NCBI RefSeq assembly: GCF_015644585.1
Contig: NZ_JADOBI010000004.1
Span: 62,001 to 126,000, forward strand
Reading direction: 5' to 3'
DNA: 64,000 nucleotides
Origin: Rahnella laticis
GTDB taxonomy: Bacteria > Pseudomonadota > Gammaproteobacteria > Enterobacterales > Enterobacteriaceae
Shown here piece by piece: positions 20,968-30,015 of the stretch. How positions within the stretch are numbered: position 1 is the stretch's first letter; each line of letters opens with the position of its first letter. The notes under the pieces were generated by a model. It was not told the origin of the DNA and did no database searches. It was given only the letters and a program-made list of their open reading frames with translations. The position numbers and the translations under genes are program-made.

Positions 20968-22495
20968 TTGCAGGCAGCTGATAGCTCCAGGTTTCACTCA
21001 GTGTTTTATCGCCATTAGCCAGAGAAGCGCGCATTTCGATCGCCTTCTTCGGATCTTTCACTTTCAGGCGCAGCGTCAGACGCCAGCCTTTGGTTACCGG
21101 ATTATAGCGGACAGTGTTTTCAACCAGTTCACCGTTGTCACCCACGCTGACCTGAGACGCCACCGGAGTGTCGCTTTTCAGGGCTTTCAGATTTGGACCG
21201 ACAAAATCAACCAGGAAAGCCACGCTGCCGTCAGGTTCACGGATCAGATTCGACTGTTTCACATCGCCGGTAGAACGCATGGTACGTTCAACCCACGCCA
21301 GATCCGGAGAATGTAATTTTTCTTCTTCACGGGTGAAATGCAGACGATAGTTCAGGCTCAGCGGTTTACCGGCATCCGGCAATTGTTCCGGTGTCCAGAA
21401 CGCGACGATGTTGTCGTTGGTTTCATCAGCGGTTGGAATTTCCACCAGCTCAACTTTACCTTTACCCCAGTCGCCTTTGGTCTCAACCCAGCCGCTCGGA
21501 CGCAGGTCGTAACGATCGTCGAGATCTTCAAAGTTAGAGAAGCTGCGACCACGTTGCAGCAGACCGAAGCCTTTCGGGTTCTCCATAGAGAACTGGCTGA
21601 CAGCAAGGTGTTTAGGATTGTTCAGCGGACGCCAGATCCATTCACCGTTACCGGCATGGATAGACAGACCATTGGAATCATGCAGCGCCGGACGATAGTT
21701 CATCACCGGAGAAGGCTGATTCGCGCCAAACAGGAACATGCTGGTCAGCGGAGCAATGCCCAGCTTGCCGACTTTGTCACGCAGATAAACTTGTGACTGC
21801 ACGTCAACGGTCGCTTCTTTGCCCGGATACACATCCAGACGATAAGCACCGGTCGCACGCGGCGAATCGAGCAAGGCATAAATGACTAAATGTTTTTCGT
21901 CTGGATTTGGACGTTCAATCCAGAACTCGCGGAAACGCGGGAATTCTTCGCCGGAAGCCAGCGCGGTGTCGATCGCCAGACCACGGGCAGACAAGCCATA
22001 AACCTGGCCTTTACCGATGACGCGGAAGTAGCTGGCACCCAGCACACTCATAATTTCATCATCTTTGTCTGCTTTATTGATCGGATAAAGCACTTTGAAG
22101 CCAGCAAAACCGAGGTTTTTGACTGAGTCAGCGTCATGTTTGACGTTGCCAAAGTTAAAGTAGTCCGGGCTGTATTTGATTTCTTTGACGGAGTCTGCCG
22201 TCACTTCGTTGATTTTTACCGGAGTGTCGAAGTACATCCCCTGATGGTAGAACTCAAGCTTGAAAGGCGTATTCAGGTTTTTCCAGTACGCTTTGTCATG
22301 ATTGAATTGAATTTGTTGGTAATCTGCGAATTTAAGATCGCGGAATTGAGACGGAAGATTGCTTTTCGGCGCTTCGTAACCTTTATCGGCTAATGCCTTC
22401 GCTTGTTTGGCAACATCATCTATAGAAAAAGCCCAGGCAGATGAGGTGAACATGGTCATCAACACTGCGGCACTTAGCAAACGGACTTTGATCAT
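20960..22495 (-). CDS. opgG: Glucans biosynthesis protein OpgG (MdoG)
   Basis: A 511-residue periplasmic protein required with OpgH to make osmoregulated periplasmic glucans; recent work on the family indicates beta-1,2-glucanase-type activity shaping the chains. The signal peptide ([19 protein letters not shown], cleavage after AWA) is followed by the conserved [39 protein letters not shown] and [20 protein letters not shown]. The true start is ATG 22495 (AGGGT upstream); a longer in-frame reading from 22555 would disrupt the signal peptide. The promoter lies in the opgG-opgC divergent gap. Confidence 0.96.
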   Translation of the reverse strand: MIKVRLLSAAVLMTMFTSSAWAFSIDDVAKQAKALADKGYEAPKSNLPSQFRDLKFADYQQIQFNHDKAYWKNLNTPFKLEFYHQGMYFDTPVKINEVTADSVKEIKYSPDYFNFGNVKHDADSVKNLGFAGFKVLYPINKADKDDEIMSVLGASYFRVIGKGQVYGLSARGLAIDTALASGEEFPRFREFWIERPNPDEKHLVIYALLDSPRATGAYRLDVYPGKEATVDVQSQVYLRDKVGKLGIAPLTSMFLFGANQPSPVMNYRPALHDSNGLSIHAGNGEWIWRPLNNPKHLAVSQFSMENPKGFGLLQRGRSFSNFEDLDDRYDLRPSGWVETKGDWGKGKVELVEIPTADETNDNIVAFWTPEQLPDAGKPLSLNYRLHFTREEEKLHSPDLAWVERTMRSTGDVKQSNLIREPDGSVAFLVDFVGPNLKALKSDTPVASQVSVGDNGELVENTVRYNPVTKGWRLTLRLKVKDPKKAIEMRASLANGDKTLSETWSYQLPANE

Positions 22496-22824
22496 ACGTG
22501 ACCCTATGGAAAAATTTTTATCCGACACTTTGTCTCCTATGCGCGCTTCAATCATTCACTGTAACTATTTTATGGGAAGTGTCAGGTTTCCGACAACTTG
22601 AGCAGTCGATGGTTCAGCCATTGATGAACCGTTTAAGCGCAACAGGGTACAAGGATATCAATTCGTTGAAACTCCGGCTATGGAAACTTGTCCTATAACA
22701 ATGCATGTTTTAAGGTGAGAAACTAAACTAATGTCAACGACAGTCATTTTTGGTTACCTGAGAAATTAACCCGAATACAAACTACGCTCTAAAATTAGGA
22801 TGAGCCACATACAACGGATACGTA
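22496..22824. other. opgG-opgC divergent regulatory region
   Basis: About 330 bases separate the divergent opgGH operon and opgC. In E. coli this gap carries osmotically regulated promoters. I see AT-rich sequence but no hexamer pair strong enough to name. Confidence 0.5.
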
Positions 22825-24009
22825 ATGAAACCACAAAAACCACAACGTGAGTTTTTCCTGGACTCTATCCGCGCATATTTGATGCTGCTGGGTATTCCTT
22901 TCCATATATCATTGATTTACTCCAGTCATATCTGGGCGGTAAACAGTGCGGTGCCTTCGCACGGCCTGACAATTTTCAATGATATTATCCACGCCTTCCG
23001 GATGCAGGTTTTCTTTGTCATCTCCGGGTATTTTTCTTATATGCTGTATGAGCGCTACGACTCACACCAGTGGCTCAAGGTGCGGCTGGAGCGGGTTGCC
23101 ATCCCGCTGGTGGCGGCCTTCCCGCTGATCACTATTCCACAGCTCTATTTCCTGATGAAATTCACCAGTAAATTCTCAGACTGGGGAAATATGGATTTCT
23201 ATCAAAAGATTAACATTACCGTCTGGGAATTAGTGTCCCATTTATGGTTCCTGTTAACGCTAGTTATTCTGACCAGTATTTGTTTTTACCTCTTCAAATT
23301 TATTAAAGAAATTAAGACTAGTCGCATTCAATTAATAAAAAGCCGGACAAACACGTTAGGAAAACTCTCAATTGTATTTTTATTTATCGGCTTAATTTAT
23401 GCCGCGTTTAACCGTGGACTGTATCTTTTTGCACCTAATTTACTTTCTAACGGTGCGTTTAATTTCATCGTGATGCAGACACTGTTTTATCTGCCATTTT
23501 TCATCATCGGCGCGTTTGCTTATAAATTCTCCTGGTTGAAAGAGCTGTTCCTGAAGCCTTCAGCAACCGCCGGCGTGGTGAGTATCTTCCTGTTCGCCGC
23601 TTACATGTTTAATCAGCACGTGAATACTCCGCAGCTATACTCGATGGAAATCGACGCCATCATCACCACCCTGCTGGGGATCCTGATGGTCAACGTGGTG
23701 TTCTCATTCAGCCACTATCTCCTCAATTTCCAGGCGCCGTGGATCACTTATCTGGTGAACTCGTCGCTGTTTATCTATCTGATTCACCACCCGTTAACGC
23801 TGATTTACGGGGCATTTATCACGCCGAAGATCCACAGCGACTGGCTGGGCTTTTGGCTGGGTCTGGTATTCGTATTCGGCATTGCGTTTATCCTGTACGA
23901 AGTACACAAACGCATTCCGATTCTGCGATTCCTGTTCTCGGGTAAACCGCAGCATCCGGCGAAGAAGGATTCATCGGACGCCACGCCACCGCAGAATCAG
24001 GCGTCCTGA
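22825..24009 (+). CDS. opgC: Glucans biosynthesis protein OpgC (MdoC), succinyltransferase
   Basis: A 394-residue inner-membrane acyltransferase-3 protein with about ten transmembrane helices. It transfers succinyl groups to osmoregulated periplasmic glucans, giving them negative charge. The acyltransferase-3 opening is clear: FFLDSIRAYLMLLGIPFHIS, then VFFVISGYFSYMLYERY and RLERVAIPLVAAFP. It lies divergent from opgGH as in E. coli. The tail (GKPQHPAKKDSSDATPPQN) is hydrophilic and variable. The Shine-Dalgarno is weak. It ends at the terminator 24033-24066. Confidence 0.93.
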   Translation: MKPQKPQREFFLDSIRAYLMLLGIPFHISLIYSSHIWAVNSAVPSHGLTIFNDIIHAFRMQVFFVISGYFSYMLYERYDSHQWLKVRLERVAIPLVAAFPLITIPQLYFLMKFTSKFSDWGNMDFYQKINITVWELVSHLWFLLTLVILTSICFYLFKFIKEIKTSRIQLIKSRTNTLGKLSIVFLFIGLIYAAFNRGLYLFAPNLLSNGAFNFIVMQTLFYLPFFIIGAFAYKFSWLKELFLKPSATAGVVSIFLFAAYMFNQHVNTPQLYSMEIDAIITTLLGILMVNVVFSFSHYLLNFQAPWITYLVNSSLFIYLIHHPLTLIYGAFITPKIHSDWLGFWLGLVFVFGIAFILYEVHKRIPILRFLFSGKPQHPAKKDSSDATPPQNQAS

Positions 24010-24032
24010 CGCTTCAGGTGGCGCGAAAACAG

Positions 24033-24066
24033 AAAGGGCCGTGCGGTTAAGCATGGCCCTTTTGCT
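24033..24066 (+). terminator. opgC intrinsic terminator
   Basis: A twelve-base stem with one G-T wobble (AAAGGGCCGTGC 24033-24044, GCATGGCCCTTT) is followed by a short T-rich stretch. Confidence 0.8.
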
Positions 24067-24108
24067 TTCAGGGAGCTGATTTTTGATGCAAAGAAAGACG
24101 AACGAAAA

Positions 24109-25143
24109 TCAGCGTGACGCGGTATTTATCGTCGGGATCACTGACATTCCGACTTTCAGCCGCTTCGCATCGGCCTGATCTTTATCCAGCACAATCTTCA
24201 CCGCCAGACGCTGCACCACTTTGGTGTAGTTACCGGTCGCGTTATCCGGTGAAATTGGCGAAAACGTGACACCTGTGGCCGGAGAAATACTGTCCACTTT
24301 CCCTTTCAGCGTCACGCCCGGCAATGCATCGATTTTGATATCAACCTGCTGATTTTGCTGCACATCGCCCAGCTGCGTTTCCAGATAATTCGCCACAATA
24401 TAGGCATCGTGAAGCGGCACGACTGCCAGCACGCGGGTTCCTGCGCTGACATAGCCACCGATGCGCAGTGAACGCTGGCCGACCACGCCGTCAACCGGCG
24501 CCGTGATTTCTGTATAGGAAAGATTCAGTTTCGCCTGCGCCAGCGCAGTGGCAGCAGAATCAATCGCCGCTTTGGCCTGCGCCTGCTCCGCTTTCAGCAC
24601 ATCAACCTGCTTTTCAGCGGCCTGCGCGGCGGCCATATCACTTTGCTGGGAAGCCAGTTTTGAACGCAAATTAGCATCTGATTCATCGCGCGCATCCGCG
24701 GTTCCCGAGCCATTTTGCAGCAAACGTTTGTAACGGTCGGCGCTCTGGCGGGCATACGCAATACTGGCAGAATCTGCATTCACCATGGCCTGCGCCTGTA
24801 AAATAGTCTGCTGCTGTTTCGCCAGTTGGGCAGTCAGGCTGAGCATTTGCGCATTCGCCGTTTCGAGGCTGGCCTGCGCGGTGAGCACAGCGTTGCGGTA
24901 ATCGCGATCGTCAATTTTTGCCAGCACATCGCCCGCTTTAACACTCTGATTATCCTGAACATACACATCAGCAATCGTGCCGGAAATCCGCGGTGCAACC
25001 AGTGTAGAGTCTGCCGATACAAAAGCGTCATCGGTTTCCGGTGCGCTCCCTGTAGACAACATCCAGAAGGCAATCACAATCAGTAATACCACCACCACGG
25101 CGGCAACCAGCCAGCTCAGGCGGACAGGCGATGTTTTTATCAT
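24109..25143 (-). CDS. EmrA-like efflux adaptor (HlyD family)
   Basis: A 344-residue membrane-fusion protein with a single N-terminal transmembrane anchor (about residues 9-30), a lipoyl half (STLVAPRISGTIADVYVQDN), a long alanine/glutamine-rich coiled-coil hairpin (about 85-200) and the second lipoyl half (LSYTEITAPVDGVVGQ). This is the EmrA/VceA layout that links an MFS pump to TolC. It is the second gene of a minus-strand pair, 58 bases after its pump gene. The substrate is unknown. The exact E. coli orthologue is unclear, so no gene symbol is given. Confidence 0.88.
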   Translation of the reverse strand: MIKTSPVRLSWLVAAVVVVLLIVIAFWMLSTGSAPETDDAFVSADSTLVAPRISGTIADVYVQDNQSVKAGDVLAKIDDRDYRNAVLTAQASLETANAQMLSLTAQLAKQQQTILQAQAMVNADSASIAYARQSADRYKRLLQNGSGTADARDESDANLRSKLASQQSDMAAAQAAEKQVDVLKAEQAQAKAAIDSAATALAQAKLNLSYTEITAPVDGVVGQRSLRIGGYVSAGTRVLAVVPLHDAYIVANYLETQLGDVQQNQQVDIKIDALPGVTLKGKVDSISPATGVTFSPISPDNATGNYTKVVQRLAVKIVLDKDQADAKRLKVGMSVIPTINTASR

Positions 25144-25201
25144 GATGATTTTCTCTCGTACTTTCTTATAGTGAAATTCATTCGTTCAGGTGATGCTTCA
25201 T

Positions 25202-26824
25202 TCAGGGGCGTTTAACCAGAGACTGAGGCGGAAAAGAGCGTTTGGGCAGGATGGCGGCCAGCACAATCAGCGCAAGCGCCAGGCCGATAATCAGCATGTA
25301 GATATCAGCCAGGCTCATAACCAGTGCCTGCTTCCTGACCAGCGTGGAAAACTGCGTAATGACTTCTGTTGAAATCGCAGAACCGTCAGTGTTAAGCGGT
25401 GCCAGAAAACTGCTGCCGCCGCCATAGGGCTGGGAAAGCAGATAATTCACACCGCCAATGTGATTGAGTAAAACGTTAGAATGGAACTGCTCACGTTCGC
25501 TGACCATCACGCCCAGAATGGCACTTCCCGCGATACTCCCCATTCCGCGCGTTGTATTAAACATCGCCGCGGCAAACGGGCCTTCCTGCGGCTGAACGAC
25601 GCTGGTTGCGCCCAGCAGAATGGGCAACACCGCCATCGGCTGGCCGAACGCCTGCATAATCTGAATCACATAAAAGTTGTCACGTACCCAGACGCTGGTG
25701 ATATACGTTCCCCAGTAACAGGAAAGCCCCACCAGAGCCAGCCCGCAGGCCAGAACCCAGCGGCTGTCGACCCAGCGGATAGTCAGGAAAAACGCCACCA
25801 GCGGAGCCAGAAGCAGCTGCGGCAAACCGATCGTCAGCGCCAGCGGCCCGACCTGCACCGCACGAAATCCCCCCACCTGCTGCATGAAATTCGCCGGTAA
25901 TGCCGAGCCGGATAAAAACAGGAACATCAGCGCAAACAGCGTGATTAAACCGTGCGCCAGATTGTGGCGTTTCAGCATTTGCAATTTGAACAGCGGCAAC
26001 GGGTGATGCCATTCGTTAACCAGAAAAATCGTCAGCAGTGCCAGCGAGGCGAAAAACATGACGGTTATCAGCGGCGAGTTGAACCAGTCCAGCCGTTCGC
26101 CCTGTTGAAGAACCAGCACCAGCAAGGAAATGCCGCTGCATCCCGTCACCATGCCGACAATATCCATCTGTTTAAAACGCTCAAAACGCTGCGGATCTTG
26201 TGGCAATCCGTAACCAATCAGCAAATATCCCAGCATACACGTAGGAATGACCTGCCAGAATACCCACTTCCAGCCGACATAGTCGGTCCAGATGGCCGCC
26301 ATGGAGGTCGCGATGTTAGGCCCAAAAGTAGCGGTCAGCGCATAAGCACTCAGCCCGTAAAGTTTGTACTGCGGCGGCATAAAGCGCAGCGCCGCCGTCA
26401 TCAGCAAAGGCGGCATCGCCCCGCCAAACAGTCCCTGAACCGCACGCAGCGTAATAAACACCGGCAGGTTGGGTGAATACGGTAAAACGGCGGCGACCAG
26501 CAAAAAGCCCATCGTCACGAACAGCGTGAAGCGGCGCAGCGAAAACGTCACCGCCAGCCACGGAGCAATCATCATGGCCGCCACTTCAGCAGCCTGGTAG
26601 GAGCCGATCAGCCATGAGCCGGGATCATTACTGATACTTAAAGCGCCACGAACATCAGCCAAAGCAATATCCGTGACACGGTCGTTCAGGCCGGAGCAAA
26701 GTGCGACGATTAATACGCCCGCTAATCCGGTGACCAGTCTCGCGGTAAACGGCGGTGGTCCGGACATTCCGGCGCTGCTGGCGGCCGGTGCCTGTGAAAC
26801 TGGCTGATTCATAGTTGTGCTCAT
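25202..26824 (-). CDS. EmrB/QacA-type MFS drug transporter (DHA2, 14 TM)
   Basis: A 540-residue major-facilitator pump with about 14 hydrophobic helices, of the DHA2 drug:proton antiporter group that works with EmrA-like adaptors. Conserved pieces include SWLIGSYQAAEVAAMMIAPW, LFVTMGFLLVAAVLP, RAVQGLFGGAMPPLLM and FNTTRGMGSIAGSAILG (motif C region). The N-terminus is a hydrophilic Ala/Pro-rich tail; a second ATG at 26812 is an alternative start. It is divergent from an IclR regulator (27068), whose likely operator lies in the shared promoter region. Confidence 0.88.
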   Translation of the reverse strand: MSTTMNQPVSQAPAASSAGMSGPPPFTARLVTGLAGVLIVALCSGLNDRVTDIALADVRGALSISNDPGSWLIGSYQAAEVAAMMIAPWLAVTFSLRRFTLFVTMGFLLVAAVLPYSPNLPVFITLRAVQGLFGGAMPPLLMTAALRFMPPQYKLYGLSAYALTATFGPNIATSMAAIWTDYVGWKWVFWQVIPTCMLGYLLIGYGLPQDPQRFERFKQMDIVGMVTGCSGISLLVLVLQQGERLDWFNSPLITVMFFASLALLTIFLVNEWHHPLPLFKLQMLKRHNLAHGLITLFALMFLFLSGSALPANFMQQVGGFRAVQVGPLALTIGLPQLLLAPLVAFFLTIRWVDSRWVLACGLALVGLSCYWGTYITSVWVRDNFYVIQIMQAFGQPMAVLPILLGATSVVQPQEGPFAAAMFNTTRGMGSIAGSAILGVMVSEREQFHSNVLLNHIGGVNYLLSQPYGGGSSFLAPLNTDGSAISTEVITQFSTLVRKQALVMSLADIYMLIIGLALALIVLAAILPKRSFPPQSLVKRP

Positions 26825-26912
26825 TAACTTCGCCGCTTTATGTTGCGCCGATAGTGAGAAGGCAGGTCTGCGCCGGGAACGCGCGGTTCAGTGAGCAATG
26901 TCACTTATATTT

Positions 26913-26971
26913 CGATGCAATGCACCGCATCGTGATACACACCAAAATACTATAATACGGTACAGTGTATT
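26913..26971. promoter_or_regulatory. Candidate IclR operator between pump operon and iclR-type gene
   Basis: Two inverted repeats lie in the 243-base divergent gap. The first is CGATGC (26913-26918) with GCATCG (26927-26932), perfect arms spaced by 8. The second is AATAC (26954-26958) with GTATT (26967-26971), spaced by 8. Dimeric or tetrameric IclR proteins bind such sites. The link to the adjacent regulator is inference from position. Confidence 0.45.
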
Positions 26972-27067
26972 GCAATGTGATTAGGAATTGTTTTTCACCA
27001 GTTTAGCCATTACATTGGCAAGACAAGGTGTTGGCGGATGACACCGGATAATGAATAAGGAAAACGA

Positions 27068-27832
27068 ATGGCGCAGGATATTCCGGCAGATGAAGAGCGC
27101 AGCGGTGGGATCCAGGTGATCTCGCGGGCAGCATCAGTGCTTAATGCACTGGGCAAACATCCTCAGGGCATGAGCCTGGGAGCCATCGCAAATGATGTCG
27201 ATCTTCCGCGCTCCACGGTTCAGCGCATCGTTGCCGCACTGGCAGAAGAAGGGCTGGTGCGTTCGGAAGGCAATGGCGGTGTCCGGCTCGGACCGACGTT
27301 GCTGAAACTGGCGTCCACGGTACACACCGACATGATCGCCATTGCCACACCGTTTCTCCGTCATCTGAACGAAATTACCGGGGAGACAGTCGCCATTGGC
27401 CGCGCCAGCGGTCGTCAGATTGCCAATATTCACTGCATTGTGGCGGAAAAAGAGTTACGCATTGTTCCCCGCGTAGGCCTGAATTTGCCGATTTACAGCA
27501 CTTCCTCAGGCCGTGCCTTGCTGGCGTTGAAAACCGATGAAGAGATTCGAATTATTGTCGGTGAAGTGCTGGAGCCGGCGACGAAAAATACCGTCAGCAC
27601 GCTCGGCGCACTGCTCGATATCGTTGCCGACGTTCGCCGCAACGGTTACTCGATTGAAACAGGCGAAACGGTGGAAGGTGTATCCACTATTGCGATTGCC
27701 ATCGACACGATTTTGGGGCGCTATTCGGTTTCCGTTCTGGTTCCCACTCCGCGTCTTGAGGCCAGACAGGATGTGATCCGCACCGCTCTGCTTGAGTGCA
27801 AAGAAGCGCTGACCAGCGAAATTGGCAAGTAA
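27068..27832 (+). CDS. IclR-family transcriptional regulator
   Basis: A 254-residue regulator. Residues about 18-80 form the IclR winged helix (ISRAASVLNALGKHPQGMS, then LPRSTVQRIVAALAEEGLV); the rest is the GAF-like effector domain (TVAIGRASGRQIANIHCIV, LPIYSTSSGRALLA, NGYSIETGETVEGVSTIAI). The effector is unknown. A good Shine-Dalgarno (AAGGAAAA) precedes ATG. It is divergent from the EmrAB-like pump, which it probably represses, and 38 bases upstream of a universal stress gene with no terminator between, so the two may be co-transcribed. Confidence 0.9.
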   Translation: MAQDIPADEERSGGIQVISRAASVLNALGKHPQGMSLGAIANDVDLPRSTVQRIVAALAEEGLVRSEGNGGVRLGPTLLKLASTVHTDMIAIATPFLRHLNEITGETVAIGRASGRQIANIHCIVAEKELRIVPRVGLNLPIYSTSSGRALLALKTDEEIRIIVGEVLEPATKNTVSTLGALLDIVADVRRNGYSIETGETVEGVSTIAIAIDTILGRYSVSVLVPTPRLEARQDVIRTALLECKEALTSEIGK

Positions 27833-27870
27833 CTCCGAACCTTAAAAATCAGGTTGTATAAGGAATACAA

Positions 27871-28317
27871 ATGTTTGACGTCATTTTGTTAGCCGTAGAT
27901 GGCTCCAGACAAACGGGATTCGTAGTGGATTTAAGTCGCCAGCTAGCCACCGGCCACAACTCAACGGTCTATGTCACCTGCTGTATCGATGAGTCTTATG
28001 CGCTGGAAGAAAACGGCGATATGCCCGGCGAAGTTATCGATTATCCGCCCGCCGAAGAAGAGCAAAACACCGCCCGCGCCGTGGTCGGCCAGGCATTAAA
28101 AACGCTGGCGGAAGCGGGAGTTCAGGCCAAAGGCAATATCATTGTCGGCAACGCCGGAGAAGCGCTGGTAACGGAAGCCGTGAAAAGACAGGCATCGGTC
28201 ATCGTGATGGGCCACCGGCAGCTTTCAGCTTTTGGCCGCATCATAAAAGGTTCGGTCAGCGCAGAAGTTATTGCGCGATCGCCCTGCCCGGTGATGGTAG
28301 AAGTGCGGGGAAACTGA
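27871..28317 (+). CDS. Universal stress protein, UspA family
   Basis: A 148-residue UspA-fold protein. It opens MFDVILLAVDGSRQTGFVVD and ends with a nucleotide-binding-type segment (VIVMGHRQLSAFGRIIKGSV, then SAEVIARSPCPVMVEV). The motif is close to the G-2X-G-9X-G(S/T) ATP site, but the first loop is changed (GHRQ rather than GSHG), so ATP binding is uncertain. It has a good Shine-Dalgarno (AAGGAAT). Directly after the IclR gene, it may share its transcript. It ends at the terminator 28348-28374. Confidence 0.87.
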   Translation: MFDVILLAVDGSRQTGFVVDLSRQLATGHNSTVYVTCCIDESYALEENGDMPGEVIDYPPAEEEQNTARAVVGQALKTLAEAGVQAKGNIIVGNAGEALVTEAVKRQASVIVMGHRQLSAFGRIIKGSVSAEVIARSPCPVMVEVRGN

Positions 28318-28347
28318 TCCTTCTGCAATTCCTGCAAGTAAAAATGC

Positions 28348-28374
28348 AAAAAGCGCCCTAAGGCGCTTTTTAAA
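28348..28374. terminator. Bidirectional terminator
   Basis: A perfect ten-base stem (AAAAAGCGCC 28348-28357, GGCGCTTTTT 28362-28371) with a CTAA loop has T runs on both strands. It serves the universal stress gene and the convergent 86-residue gene. Confidence 0.93.
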
Positions 28375-28389
28375 TGTCGGGAAACAACA

Positions 28390-28650
28390 CTATTTCGTGT
28401 TCATTAATCCCATCGATTTTGCCCATTCCGTAATGTGTTCACGATAAAAAAAGGCAATATCAAATTCCAGTGAACATTCTTTGGATGGCGTGACCGTTCC
28501 TAAACACGGATATTCCTGCGGACGGCATTCAAATAAAAACTCATCCATCTCTTCGTCGGTCAGCAATGTATCGCCTTCTATCTTATCCTGATAAAAATAG
28601 GCATCTAACATCCAGAGACGGAACTCAAAATCGTTTTTAATCAGGCGCAT
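28390..28650 (-). CDS. 86-residue conserved hypothetical (paralogue A)
   Basis: Family not recognised. It encodes 86 acidic residues starting MRLIKNDFEFRLWMLDAYF, with DEEMDEFLFECRPQEYPCLG in the middle and FFYREHITEWAKSMGL at the end. The gene at 30299-30559 encodes a protein of exactly the same length with the same three blocks, so the two are paralogues. No signal peptide or membrane helix is seen; a cytoplasmic location is expected. Start: ATG 28650 lines up with the paralogue; an upstream start at 28725 would add 25 unmatched residues. Confidence 0.75.
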   Translation of the reverse strand: MRLIKNDFEFRLWMLDAYFYQDKIEGDTLLTDEEMDEFLFECRPQEYPCLGTVTPSKECSLEFDIAFFYREHITEWAKSMGLMNTK

Positions 28651-29077
28651 AGCGGTAATCTCAGTAAATGACAAATAGCGCACCTGAGTAAAAAATCCAT
28701 AACACGTCAATATGATATCAGGCACGCATTGCGTTCAGGCCTTCCATTGCTGATTTCATATAACAAGAAATTAACACAATAGCGACACTTAGCAAACAGC
28801 ACTTTCTCTGAAAAGTTTATGGGATAAGCGTTTATTGCCATTCCTCACAATAATCGGCTTTAAATATAATTTTCGTGAATGATTTATATTTTAAATATTC
28901 AGCATGCGATTAATTTTGCAGGAAATTATCAGCGGCGAAGGTTTTAAAACCGATTAAAAACGAAAGGAACAGAACTGACATTGGGGATGCCTCGCATCGC
29001 CACTGCCAACCCTGTTCCCAAAATCTGTCGTTACTGTTATTTCGTGTTCTGACGCTTAGCTGTTCTGTAAATCGTGA
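28651..29077. other. AT-rich intergenic region
   Basis: About 430 bases between two minus-strand genes. It contains the promoter region of the 86-residue gene but no recognisable hexamer pair, RNA gene or supported ORF. A 21-codon plus-strand reading at 28987 lacks a proper Shine-Dalgarno and is not called. Confidence 0.4.
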
Positions 29078-29419
29078 TTACCAGCGGCCAGGAGGCGGGC
29101 CTTCACGCCAGTGCCCCGGAGGGCCATCGCGCCAGTAGCCCGGAGGCGGACCTTCGTGCCAGTGCTCGTGATGCCAGTAGCGCGGCGGTGGCGGCGGAGC
29201 CGGTTCGTAATAAACCCAATGTCCGCGGCCTTCATCACGATAATGGTTATCCCACCAGCCTGGCGGACGCCAGTCACCACCGTCCCAGTAATACCCACGA
29301 TTATCGCGGTCACCGACATGCAGTGACAGCCCCGGCATATTAAGCCCTACCTCGACGTCTGCCTGTGCGATAGCGGGCAAAGTGAGCAAAACGGCGAGAA
29401 CAAAAATTAGTTTTTTCAT
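29078..29419 (-). CDS. DUF2502-type secreted protein (YpeC-like) with Trp/Pro-rich repeats
   Basis: 113 residues. A signal peptide (MKKLIFVLAVLLTLPAIAQA) is followed by LSLHVGDRDNRGYYWDGGDW, which resembles the YpeC/DUF2502 motif (LQIGDRDHYGNYWDGGHW in E. coli as remembered). The C-terminal 40 residues are low-complexity and repetitive: units like YWRDGPPG, HWREGPPPG and HWHEGPPPG. A periplasmic location is expected; the function of the family is unknown. Start: ATG 29419; a longer in-frame reading from 29455 would place 12 residues before the signal peptide. Confidence 0.72.
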   Translation of the reverse strand: MKKLIFVLAVLLTLPAIAQADVEVGLNMPGLSLHVGDRDNRGYYWDGGDWRPPGWWDNHYRDEGRGHWVYYEPAPPPPPRYWHHEHWHEGPPPGYWRDGPPGHWREGPPPGRW

Positions 29420-29622
29420 TGTGAACCTCACGACCTGCTTATCAGGTGGTGACAAAGTACCGCCAGCTATCTTCCTGTTCTATAGGAATTTATCCCAAAA
29501 AAAATGTCCTGACGCTATCCTTACAGTTGCGTCAGAAGCGATGTCAGGAGACTGCGATGCAACACTATGTCGGGAAAGGAGATTCAGCCAGAAATGGCAG
29601 GATAAGAATAAATGACAGATAC

Positions 29623-29645
29623 AAAAAAACCGCCGAAGCGGTTTT
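29623..29645 (-). terminator. Intrinsic terminator of the 43-residue gene
   Basis: Minus strand: perfect stem AAAACCGC (29638-29645) and GCGGTTTT (29626-29633) closed by a TTCG tetraloop and followed by T residues. It lies 26 bases after the stop of the small gene, which supports that gene being real. Confidence 0.92.
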
Positions 29646-29670
29646 CTGTTTGCTGCTTAGTTGTGCAAAA

Positions 29671-29802
29671 TCAGATTTTGCAGCCTTCGCAGTCGCTTTC
29701 GTCCTGAACGGCTTCAGGCACTTCTGCTGCTTTTTCAGCCGCTTTTACTTCAGCTGTTTCAAGTGCAGCATCAATGTCAAAATCAAAAATATCGTCGCTC
29801 AT
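29671..29802 (-). CDS. 43-residue acidic protein ending in a CxxC motif
   Basis: A small ORF I could not assign to a family. It begins MSDDIFDFDIDAALETAE, continues with a Lys/Ala/Glu helix (VKAAEKAAEVPEAVQ) and ends DESDCEGCKI. Support for translation: AAGGTG lies 6 bases before the ATG, and a textbook terminator follows at once. The only two cysteines sit as C38-x2-C41, two residues from the C-terminus, suitable for metal or cofactor binding, or as the core of a modified peptide. No export signal and no modifying enzyme nearby were seen. A regulator or metal-handling peptide is possible; no function is claimed. Confidence 0.6.
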   Translation of the reverse strand: MSDDIFDFDIDAALETAEVKAAEKAAEVPEAVQDESDCEGCKI

Positions 29803-30015
29803 TCTCATCACCTTAATTATTCAAAATCGCGTTCAGTATAAACGACAGTCCCCGCCCGGTGCCGGTTTTTTTGTGCCCTGCACCGGCAATAATCACGGCT
29901 TTTCTGCCCTATCCTGCCCCGTGGATTTGCATTAACCCCGCGCAGAAACCATAGTTAACCTGAATATGATGGTGTCATGGAGACACCGTTGCGCAGAAAA
30001 TACGAGGAGAACCGG

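Noticed and set aside
28981-29052. A 21-23 codon plus-strand reading (MPRIATANPVPKICRYCYFV)
   Set aside because: The only SD-like sequence is badly spaced and there is no terminator or conservation evidence.
29557-29841. Plus-strand frame from ATG 29557 with an AGGAGA upstream
   Set aside because: The start is well placed, but the frame runs through the minus-strand terminator and reads antisense to the 43-residue gene; composition is Cys/Phe-rich with no match.
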